From assembly GCA_964590435.1 (NCBI GenBank), contig CAZPWT010000012.1, positions 248,001-312,000 of the forward strand: DNA of 64,000 nt, given 5' to 3'. Source of the stretch: WSZJ01 sp964590435. GTDB lineage: Bacteria; Planctomycetota; MHYJ01; WSZJ01. Below the pieces are notes generated by a model. It did no database searches. It saw only the letters and a list, made by a program, of their open reading frames with translations, and was not told the DNA's origin. A program made the translations under genes and the position numbers. Below, in pieces: positions 50,468 through 57,503 of this stretch (within the stretch, counting starts at the first letter, position 1; the number at the start of each line of letters is the position of its first letter).

Positions 50468-51997
50468 CTATCTCCCCGCGGGCTTGATCCGCGCGATCTG
50501 CCCGAACGGCACCTCGGTCGGCTTCGTCCCGTCCTCCCACTTCACGACGCAGCCGCGGTCGGTCTTCGAGGCGACGCTGCCCGGGAACATCTCGGGCTTT
50601 CCTCCCCAGCAGGCGAGGACGCGGTCGCCGACGGCGATCTCGGCGGCCGTCGCGACCGGGACGAGGTCGGCGGCCGAGAGCGCGCCCGTGTCGCCGTCCG
50701 CGTAGCGCACGGCGTGGACGCCGGACTCGACCGAAGTCACCGTCGCGAGGAACCACTGTTTCTTCCAGCGCGCCGCGACGGCGTCGTCCTTCGCCAGCGC
50801 CTTCGGCGCCAGCGCCGCGAACGCGGGCGGCTTCGGCAGCTTGCCGGCCGGCGCCGGGCGGGCGCGGTCCGACGTCACCCACTCGTCGTCGTCCCCCTCT
50901 TCGCCCTCGTAGTGCACGTAGTAGAAATCGTCCTCCTCCTTCGTGACCGTCGCGAGGAACCACTGGTCCTTGCGCCACTCGACCTCGTACCGCTCCCCGA
51001 CCTTCAGCTTTGTCCGCTCGATCGGCCGCAGCTTCTCCGGGCCGACCCACTCGTCCCACTTGGACTCCCACCCGAGATAGTGCACGCGGTACTTCCCGTC
51101 CTTCACCTCGAGAATCTGCGAGACGTACCACTTCTTGTCGCGGTCGCACGCCTGCAGGAACTCGCCGACCTGGTGCGGCCCCTCCGCCTTCGCCGGCGCC
51201 GGCCGGTCCGCCGCCACCGTCCTCAGCACGAACCCTTCCTCGAACGCCGCCCCGCGCTTCCCGCGGCAAAGCTGGTTCTCGCGGTACTTCATTTCGTCGT
51301 GCGCGAACGCCTCCGCTTCCCCGAACGTGATCGTCCCGTCGCGGTTGCAGTCCACCGCGCCGTCCCCCGCCAGCGCCGTGATCAGCGCCTCGGTGAACGT
51401 CCAGTGGCTGGTAGATGTGTTCGACGCCGCGGCGGAGGGGAGGCACGCCGCCCGCACCGCGGGCTTGCCCTCAAACTTGTCCACGACGCGCCCCAGCGCG
51501 CCGGAGTGGCAGCAGTCGCCGATGAGCAGCAGCCGGGAGCCCTTCCAGTCCTTGTCCAACACCGGGAACAACTCGTCCACGTCGAACGCGGTCGCGTAGT
51601 CCTTGAGGTTCACGTCGTAGCACGCGAGCCAGGTCTTGTCCTTGCGGCTGAGCCCGTGGCCCTGGAAGTAGAAGATGAACGTGCTTCCCGCACCGGCGCG
51701 GCCGGCCAGCGCGCGCAGTTCGGCGCGCATCGCGGCGAGCGTCGCCTGCTTGTCCTTGAGGAACACGATTTTCGCGGCCGGCACCCCGCATTTTTTGAGC
51801 TGATCGATGAACGCCTCGTCGCGCCGCTCGTCCTTGAACGCCGCGAGGGCGTCGCCGGGCCACTCGATGATGCTTGCGACGAAGACGTAGGTGTCGGCCG
51901 GGGACCAGGTTTCCGGCGCCTCGGCTGTGGCCGGGCGGGTGAAGAGGGAAGCGAGCAGGAGGGGGAGGGCAAAGCGGCGGGAGCCGGTCGGGAGCAT
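50468..51997 (-). CDS. Exported caspase-fold peptidase with EF-hand and four Tudor-like domains
   Basis: 509 residues from ATG 51997, preceded by CAGGAG; a 22-codon upstream extension is untypical. Signal peptide 1-25. C14 caspase domain about 30-205 with the catalytic pair His114 (FYFQGHG) and Cys163 (GDCCHSG). Residues 216-227 (DCNRDGTITFGE) fit a canonical EF-hand calcium loop. Then four SH3-like barrels of Tudor/chromo type at about 276-325, 332-380, 402-448 and 454-506 (e.g. YRVHYLGWESKWDEWV, YYVHYEGEEGDDDEWV). Known bacterial metacaspases cut after Arg/Lys. The barrels probably bind a ligand or self-associate. Confidence 0.88.
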   Translation of the reverse strand: MLPTGSRRFALPLLLASLFTRPATAEAPETWSPADTYVFVASIIEWPGDALAAFKDERRDEAFIDQLKKCGVPAAKIVFLKDKQATLAAMRAELRALAGRAGAGSTFIFYFQGHGLSRKDKTWLACYDVNLKDYATAFDVDELFPVLDKDWKGSRLLLIGDCCHSGALGRVVDKFEGKPAVRAACLPSAAASNTSTSHWTFTEALITALAGDGAVDCNRDGTITFGEAEAFAHDEMKYRENQLCRGKRGAAFEEGFVLRTVAADRPAPAKAEGPHQVGEFLQACDRDKKWYVSQILEVKDGKYRVHYLGWESKWDEWVGPEKLRPIERTKLKVGERYEVEWRKDQWFLATVTKEEDDFYYVHYEGEEGDDDEWVTSDRARPAPAGKLPKPPAFAALAPKALAKDDAVAARWKKQWFLATVTSVESGVHAVRYADGDTGALSAADLVPVATAAEIAVGDRVLACWGGKPEMFPGSVASKTDRGCVVKWEDGTKPTEVPFGQIARIKPAGR

Positions 51998-52020
51998 GAG
52001 GACTCCTGGAGGCGGGGAAA

Positions 52021-52080
52021 CAGCAACGACAACGTTGCAACGACAAGGAAACGGCAACTTCAAACGGCTAACTTCAATGG
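52021..52080. repeat. Single arm of the AACGGCAACTTCAAA repeat family
   Basis: Tandem units ACGACAACG, GAAACGGCAACTTCAAACGG, CTAACTTCAA in the gap before the caspase gene. The sequence is nearly that of the arms at 36420-36609. No matching opposite arm is visible nearby. Confidence 0.6.
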
Positions 52081-52102
52081 CGGGAGGCGAGGCTGCGCCA
52101 CG

Positions 52103-52363
52103 TCACCTGGACTTCTTCCGCCGTGACCCCGCGATCGACAGCAGCAGCACCGACCCCATCACGGCGACCCCGAAGCTGCGAAGGCTCCAGTTGAAGTGCA
52201 CTTCCCGCCCACCGATTACTTCCAGAAGCAGGCCGCCGACGATCGCGCCGACGATTCCGAGGAGCATGTTGAAGCAGCAGCCCTTGGGTTCGCGGTCGCC
52301 GACCAGGAGATTGGCGACGAAGCCGGCGAGAGCGCCGAACAGCATCCAGGAGAGCAGGCCCAT
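52103..52363 (-). CDS. GlsB/YeaQ/YmgE-type small membrane protein
   Basis: 86 residues, three hydrophobic helices. GLLSWMLFGALAGFVANLL, then GIVGAIVGGLLLEVIG, match the transglycosylase-associated family; GDREPKGCCFNMLLG is the usual loop between helices 1 and 2. Function unknown, often stress-linked. The C-terminus is basic (SRRKKSR). It lies in the same direction as the caspase gene but is separated by a repeat. Confidence 0.88.
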   Translation of the reverse strand: MGLLSWMLFGALAGFVANLLVGDREPKGCCFNMLLGIVGAIVGGLLLEVIGGREVHFNWSLRSFGVAVMGSVLLLSIAGSRRKKSR

Positions 52364-52446
52364 GGGTGAGTTCCTGAGGGGGACCGCGGGATTTCAGACC
52401 GGCCCTCATCTTACCGGAGTGGCAGCCGCCCCGCCGGGGCGGAATC

Positions 52447-52740
52447 TCAATGACGGACTTCCTGGTGCGCCTTCACGAGCGCCGGGACGTCCGCCGGCTG
52501 CACGCGGTGGTATACGGCGCCGCCGGGGTACACCACGACGTTCGGCCCCTTCTCGCAGAATCCGAGGCAGGTCGTCTTCAGCACGGCCGTCCTGTCCGCG
52601 GCGCCGCCTGCCTGGACGGCAGCACGCAACGCCTGGAATACCAGCAGCGGGTTACCGCCGCCGCAATCGGGATTCTCCGCGGGCCCTTCTCCCTGGCAGA
52701 CAAGGAAGACGCGGTCGTAGGGATTGATTCCGGGCTGCAT
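52447..52740 (-). CDS. Thioredoxin-fold [2Fe-2S] ferredoxin
   Basis: 97 residues from ATG 52740, preceded by GGAGG. Four Cys in the pattern VFLVCQGEG-x-CGGG and TTCLGFCEKGPNV are those of the NuoE/Aquifex-type ferredoxin fold, with VVVYPGGAVYHRVQP after them. An electron carrier or regulator; the redox partner is unknown. It is not near the nuo operon, so it is not simply NuoE, which is longer. Confidence 0.88.
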   Translation of the reverse strand: MQPGINPYDRVFLVCQGEGPAENPDCGGGNPLLVFQALRAAVQAGGAADRTAVLKTTCLGFCEKGPNVVVYPGGAVYHRVQPADVPALVKAHQEVRH

Positions 52741-52876
52741 GGAGGTCCTCCTTGTCGGCAGGTGGTCAACGATTCTGGCGCCGGCCGGTGGTAGTCTCCA
52801 CAGAATGCTTGGTTTGGCCTGCCGCCCTTGCTTTTTCAACGGGCGCAGATTTCCTCAAGAAGGTCGGAGCCCGATC

Positions 52877-53116
52877 ATGAGAGCCGTCAGCCTGAGACTT
52901 CCGGAATCGATCCACAAGCGGCTTCGGGAGGTCGCCGAACGCGAGCGGATTTCCATCAATCAGCTCATCGCGACTGCGGTGGCGGAAAAACTGTCGGCGT
53001 TGCTCGCATTCGACATCCTCGAGAAACGAGCTAAGCAGGGCGGGCGCCCCAACTACCTGCGCGTGCTCAAGCAGGTCCGCGCGACCAAACCGCTTGAGTC
53101 GGATCGAGTGGAGTGA
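52877..53116 (+). CDS. Ribbon-helix-helix protein, orphan antitoxin-like
   Basis: 79 residues from ATG 52877. AVSLRLPESIHKRLREVAERERISINQLIATAVAEKL is a complete RHH DNA-binding motif as in HicB/CopG/Arc-type antitoxins. The C-terminal part (RPNYLRVLKQVRATKP) would bind a partner. No toxin gene follows: the 183 bases after it hold no credible frame. It may be a regulator in its own right or half of a broken module. Confidence 0.75.
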   Translation: MRAVSLRLPESIHKRLREVAERERISINQLIATAVAEKLSALLAFDILEKRAKQGGRPNYLRVLKQVRATKPLESDRVE

Positions 53117-53299
53117 CCGATAGGAAGCTGGAGATCGCCCGCTGGTCGGTCCCGCGGCGGCCAACTGCAATGAAGTTGTCGTCCAATCGCTAACCGCAGG
53201 GCGTCCAACTGCCAAGTTCTCCGGGCTGGGAATGTACTTTGCGTCGAGAACGACGGCGATTCGTCGCCGCGCGTTGTGGGCTCCACTCGCAACCTGTTT

Positions 53300-53872
53300 T
53301 CAAAGCAAGGCCGCGAAGGCGCGCAGGCGAACGACAGTTTCCGGAAGTCGCTGCCGGGCGAGACAGTCCAGGAACTCGGCAACTGAAAACGGCGGATTCC
53401 TGAGCGCGGCGCGCTGGTCGCGCGCAGCGGCGACCACCTCACCCGGTGCAAGATCGATCAGGTGAGTCACAAAGACATCGGGATGCTGGGCTTCGATTCC
53501 GAACTTCGCGAGCTGCGCTTCCGGGAAGTCCGCGGCATTGAAAGTGACGATCACGGAAGCCCCGGACCGGATCGCCGCGGCCAGCACATGGCGGTCGTTC
53601 GCATCCGGAAGTTCCAGGCCGGCGATCAGCGATTCGTACCCGGTGACAAGGCAATCCCGGACGTGGGCATCCATCAGGTCCCGGGTCCGTTCCAGTTGTG
53701 CACGCTTCAGGTCCGGCCGGTCCCTCAGCACGCTGCCGATCCACTCTTCGTGAATATCCTTCGACCACCGCGCCCGGAACAGGTCCGTCAACGCGAGCCG
53801 CAGGAGCAGGTCGCGGAGTGGCGCGGGGTAGAGAACGCAGGAGTCATAGAGGGCGGTGAAGGTCGCGAACAT
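53300..53872 (-). CDS. PIN-domain ribonuclease (toxin-like)
   Basis: 190 residues. PIN acidic residues are in place: LYDSCVLYP (first Asp), the Glu of SKDIHEEW, DANDRHVLAAAIRSGA and VTFNAADFPEA. PIN toxins cut RNA. The C-terminal ~50 residues (HLIDLAPGEVVAAARDQRAAL) match the common PIN subfamily that ends in a helical extension. Its ATG overlaps the stop of the upstream HTH gene (TGATG), so the two form a toxin-antitoxin type unit. Confidence 0.85.
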   Translation of the reverse strand: MFATFTALYDSCVLYPAPLRDLLLRLALTDLFRARWSKDIHEEWIGSVLRDRPDLKRAQLERTRDLMDAHVRDCLVTGYESLIAGLELPDANDRHVLAAAIRSGASVIVTFNAADFPEAQLAKFGIEAQHPDVFVTHLIDLAPGEVVAAARDQRAALRNPPFSVAEFLDCLARQRLPETVVRLRAFAALL

Positions 53873-54321
53873 CAGTACCCCAGCCCGAGGTCCTGGGCTT
53901 CCGAGGCAAGCTTGTCCAGCGCAGCCTTGCGGCTCTTGTCGATCGCGTTCTTTAACTTCATCAGGTCCTGGAAGAGCACGCGGCGGTGCGTTCCGACCTT
54001 GCGGAACGGCAGCTTGCGTTCCTCGAGCAGGGAAATGAGGAAGGGCCGCGACACGCCGAGCAGGTCCGCGGCCTGCTGCGTCGTGAGCTCGGCGTGAATG
54101 GGGATCAGCGTCACCGAGTTCCCCTCCGCCATCTCGGCCAGAAGCTCGACGAGGAGGCGGACGGCTGCGGCGGGCAAAACGACGGTTTCCTTGGAATCCG
54201 GGATCTGGATCCGGAGTGTGCTGGCCAGAAACGGAGCGAGACGGCGGCTGGAATCCTTGGCGAGGGTGGACTCGGCAGGAGTGGGGGAGACGGGGTCGTG
54301 GGACAGGAGTGTGCTGTTCAT
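53872..54321 (-). CDS. HTH_17 excisionase-type DNA-binding protein, likely antitoxin of the PIN gene
   Basis: 149 residues from ATG 54321. The C-terminal half carries the MerR/excisionase helix-turn-helix: ELTTQQAADLLGVSRPFLISLLEER, then KLPFRKVGTHRRVLFQDLM. The N-terminal 80 residues are variable. The start is fixed by TTGCAT-17-TATGAT six bases upstream; the ~60 codons before it lack similarity. Overlaps the PIN gene. This HTH/PIN pairing is a recurring bacterial module. Confidence 0.82.
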   Translation of the reverse strand: MNSTLLSHDPVSPTPAESTLAKDSSRRLAPFLASTLRIQIPDSKETVVLPAAAVRLLVELLAEMAEGNSVTLIPIHAELTTQQAADLLGVSRPFLISLLEERKLPFRKVGTHRRVLFQDLMKLKNAIDKSRKAALDKLASEAQDLGLGY

Positions 54322-54327
54322 GACGAA

Positions 54328-54356
54328 ATCATAGTCCACAAACGCAATAAATGCAA
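54328..54356 (-). promoter_or_regulatory. Promoter of the HTH/PIN module
   Basis: Minus strand TTGCAT (54356-54351), 17 bases, TATGAT (54333-54328), six bases, ATG. It has the same -35 box, spacing and leaderless geometry as the winged-helix promoter at 31582-31610. Confidence 0.65.
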
Positions 54357-54514
54357 CAGTCGAATCATGCGAATCGCCACGCTCGAAGCGATCAGCTTCT
54401 AGATTAGCCCTCCTTTCCGGGGCAACCCCATGTGGTGCGGCATGCGCGAGATACCAAGCTCTCCCCCTCATCGCTTGGGCATTCATCGAGGTCATTCGAG
54501 TCACGACCGAGGAG

Positions 54515-56764
54515 CTACTTCTTCGCGGGCGGCTCCGGCGACACGATGGGCTCCATCCACGGAGGCGACGGCGGTGCGTCTTCGGAGTTCAGTCGAGCCC
54601 TCCATTCCGTGTCGACAAGGCGCTTCGAGTCCGTGAACTCCCGATAGGGCAGCACGGCGCCGCGACAGAGGCACTCCGCGCCGTTCCAGGGGTACAGGAC
54701 GTACAGCGTCCGGGGTCTCGTAACGCCGGCCTGGAAGTAGCGGGGTGCCTTGGGGTCGCGCAAGTCCGCGTAGACCGACGACACTCGCGGCGCATCGTCG
54801 TTGGGGTGCTCGTAGGAGTTGCCCTCGTACATCATCGCCGCCCCCAGCACGGGTCCGAAGCTGAGAAGCAGATTCCGCTCTTCGTCATCCCACGGCTTGC
54901 CGCGCAGCTCCTTATGGGACATCGCCTCGAGCCTCCGGCAGAGCCTCTCCAGCTTTCGCCAAGTCTGCGGAAGCGGAGGCGTGATGGCCGCAACGCACGA
55001 CGCGAGGGACGCCGGCAGCGGATCGCTCCCCTCAAGGACCTTGATGTCCCGTTCCACAGCCTTCAGGACCTTCGGGAGTTCTTCCGGCTTGAGCTCGCCG
55101 CGATCTGGAATTCCCACAAACCCGTCGTCCGTCCGCAGGCCCGTGTACCAGTCCAGAATTGCGAAGCTTCGACCGCAATTCACCATCCACTCGACTCGCG
55201 TTGTGGCTCTCGGGCTGCCGCCGGCCCGAAGCGATGCGGCGAGGTCCTTCGTGAGCCACAGAAACTCCTGCCGCGAGAGGCCTTCATCGAAGGCTCCCTC
55301 CTTTTCCAGAAGGGTCGAACAGTCCTCGACCAGGCTGGCCAGCCGCGCGAAAAAGGTGGGATCGGGTTCGACGAAGCCTGCCGTCGTGCTCTTCTTCCCT
55401 CCCCACATCACATCCTCTCGCGCTTGTAGAACCCATGTGTGCCTCAACTGTGCCCAGCCTGCGAGAACCGTGTTCGTGCTCTTGCGCCTCCACGCCTCCG
55501 AACTTACGAACGGCGGCGCGTCCGGCTCAGGGTCGTCGAGAAGCGCTTCGAGGCAGCGCAGGTAGTCGCCGTTCATGCCGCCGACTTTCGAGAGGGACGG
55601 GCATCCGTCGAGCACGGCGGCCAGTTGCGCAGCCTCCTCCTCCGACCGACCCGCCAAGGCCGCTTCGCGTGCGAACTTTCCGCCCAGCGCCGCCGCGACG
55701 AACAGCCCCGACGGCTCCCTCGCCGGCACTTTCAGCGGGTCGCACCAGGCATCGAAGAGCCGCCCTTCCGGCAGCGACGCGGCCGGGAGGATCCGCAGTC
55801 CGGGTTCTGTCCCGTGCAGGCGCGCAGCCCCGAGGTCGACCGCCTGTCCAGTCGCCGGATTGGCGCGCTTCCAGCGCTCCGCACAGTCCGTGCGGTAGCC
55901 CTCCACTTCCTTTCTTGACCACGTCCGTCCTGCAGACCAGGGGGCTTGAACCGGCAGGTCCCCGCGATCGCCGATGAATGCGGTCCAGACCCCGGTGTAG
56001 TGCTCGTAGTCCCACTTGCCGGAGCGGTCGCCGAGAGCCTCGCCGAGCAGCGCCGCGGTCAGGATTTCGCGATCCTGCCCGATCCGCAGCGGAATCGACT
56101 GCAACCAGGCCGTCGCGCGGAAGTAGGCCTGGAGGCGCTGGTCGCGCGTGTAGAAGCCGCGCGGTTCGAAGCGGCTGTAGTCGATGAACGGGAATCCGTC
56201 GTCGGGAGGGCCCAGCCAGTCGGGCCGCAGGCGCTCCTTGGCGGCACCGATGCGCTCGACCTCGGCTTCGATCACACGTTGGACCTCGGCCGATGCCCCG
56301 GGCGTTTCCGCACCCAGCAGGCGCAGCGCGACGCCGAGCGTGATCTGCGCGCGGCGGCAGGCGTCCTGCAGTTCCTCCTCCGGGAGCTGGAAGAGCTTCT
56401 TCGCCCCCGGGATGCCGTCCCAGATCGGACGCAGCACTCCTGCCAGCTTCCCGGAACGCGACCTCTCGAGGCGGACGACGCTTTCCTCGAGGAGGACGTG
56501 GAAGGCGTTGAGCACGGCATCGGCCGTGACGAACGTGGGCACTCGCGAGCCCTCGTAGACCTGGAAGACCTGCAGGCGTTGAGGGCCGGCAATCAAGACC
56601 TTCTGTTCGGCGAGGCGCTCGACTTCGGCGTCCGTGAGCCCGGCGCGTTTCGCCGTTTCGCGCCAGTCCGGCGGATGAGGGGAGGCATCTTCGGCATCGA
56701 CCGGGCGCAGCAGGAGGAGGCTCGAAGTCATGACGCCCAGCAGAAGACGTGGACAGAGAGACAT
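54515..56764 (-). CDS. Exported DUF3160 protein
   Basis: 749 residues. Signal peptide (LLLGVMTSSLLLLRPVDA). Family traits: GSRVPTFVTADAVLNAFHVLLEE near residues 75-100, then RSFAILDWYTGLRTDDGFVG, SSVYADLRDPKAPRYFQAGV and RPRTLYVLYPWNGAECLCRGAVLPY toward the C-terminus. The function of DUF3160 is unknown. It occurs outside the cytoplasm in many environmental bacteria. Codon use is somewhat less GC-extreme than in the housekeeping genes. Confidence 0.85.
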   Translation of the reverse strand: MSLCPRLLLGVMTSSLLLLRPVDAEDASPHPPDWRETAKRAGLTDAEVERLAEQKVLIAGPQRLQVFQVYEGSRVPTFVTADAVLNAFHVLLEESVVRLERSRSGKLAGVLRPIWDGIPGAKKLFQLPEEELQDACRRAQITLGVALRLLGAETPGASAEVQRVIEAEVERIGAAKERLRPDWLGPPDDGFPFIDYSRFEPRGFYTRDQRLQAYFRATAWLQSIPLRIGQDREILTAALLGEALGDRSGKWDYEHYTGVWTAFIGDRGDLPVQAPWSAGRTWSRKEVEGYRTDCAERWKRANPATGQAVDLGAARLHGTEPGLRILPAASLPEGRLFDAWCDPLKVPAREPSGLFVAAALGGKFAREAALAGRSEEEAAQLAAVLDGCPSLSKVGGMNGDYLRCLEALLDDPEPDAPPFVSSEAWRRKSTNTVLAGWAQLRHTWVLQAREDVMWGGKKSTTAGFVEPDPTFFARLASLVEDCSTLLEKEGAFDEGLSRQEFLWLTKDLAASLRAGGSPRATTRVEWMVNCGRSFAILDWYTGLRTDDGFVGIPDRGELKPEELPKVLKAVERDIKVLEGSDPLPASLASCVAAITPPLPQTWRKLERLCRRLEAMSHKELRGKPWDDEERNLLLSFGPVLGAAMMYEGNSYEHPNDDAPRVSSVYADLRDPKAPRYFQAGVTRPRTLYVLYPWNGAECLCRGAVLPYREFTDSKRLVDTEWRARLNSEDAPPSPPWMEPIVSPEPPAKK

Positions 56765-56834
56765 TGGTGCGGCTCCGAAGCGGGCTTCAGGATTTCAACG
56801 AGGCGGGAACGCAAGGGTTCAGAAAACCCCGCCG

Positions 56835-57485
56835 TCAGCGAGCGTGGCGCGACCGGAGTCGACGCAGGAGCCTGTAGATCCGCATCATGCCGATCGACCG
56901 CAGGAGGAACTCGGTGATGTCGAGCGCGATGGAAAGGCACCCACGAGGTGGAACAAGGGTGACAGACCTGCCTTCCTCGATCAGGACCAGCTCCCCGGAT
57001 TGAGGATCTTCGAGCAGTCCGCCTGCTGCCGAGCCGAGAACGCGCCATGTCTTCTCGAAGAACTTCCAGGTAGCCGTTGTGCAACGAGCGGACACGTTGA
57101 GGCGGTAGATCGTCTTCGCATGGATGACTGCTTCGGCGGCTTTCATCTGGCCGATCTTCTTCAAGTCAGCAACTGCGAGGGCGATGTCCTCAGGTTGTTC
57201 CTCAGCGCGGCCCACCGTCAGCCCGCATGACAGCAGTTCGCTGCGAGATGACAGGTACTCGAGAGTTGTCTGGTCCCGCTCGCGAAGGGCAGCCTGAATG
57301 GCAGAAACGCGATCCCTGGCGCGCGAAGCAAGAAGCCAATCGTCCTGCAATTCCCCGTCGGGCAGGATCCGATACTCGGAGTCACTAAAAACGACGAAGT
57401 ACCCGACTCGCTCGAGCTGTAATCGCAGTTCCTCACGCGAAATGAATTTCTCGCGCGGGGAGTACAAGGTGAGGTCTGCGCTCAT
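56835..57485 (-). CDS. Hypothetical protein
   Basis: 216 residues, soluble and charged, ending in a hydrophobic-basic helix (MMRIYRLLRRLRSRHAR). The middle has helices (AVADLKKIGQMKAAEAVIHAKTIY) and then a strand pair (SGELVLIEEGRSVTLVPPRG). Lower GC than the neighbours. It lies 18 bp before valS on the same strand and after the DUF3160 gene. No family recognised. Confidence 0.6.
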   Translation of the reverse strand: MSADLTLYSPREKFISREELRLQLERVGYFVVFSDSEYRILPDGELQDDWLLASRARDRVSAIQAALRERDQTTLEYLSSRSELLSCGLTVGRAEEQPEDIALAVADLKKIGQMKAAEAVIHAKTIYRLNVSARCTTATWKFFEKTWRVLGSAAGGLLEDPQSGELVLIEEGRSVTLVPPRGCLSIALDITEFLLRSIGMMRIYRLLRRLRSRHAR

Positions 57486-57503
57486 TCGTCGCCCCTGCCT
57501 GAC

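Noticed and set aside
47670..51446. A 1258-codon open frame antisense to the M16 peptidase, running into the caspase gene
   Set aside because: Arg/Leu/Val-rich shadow sequence; it crosses the intergenic gap and continues in a wrong frame of the caspase gene.
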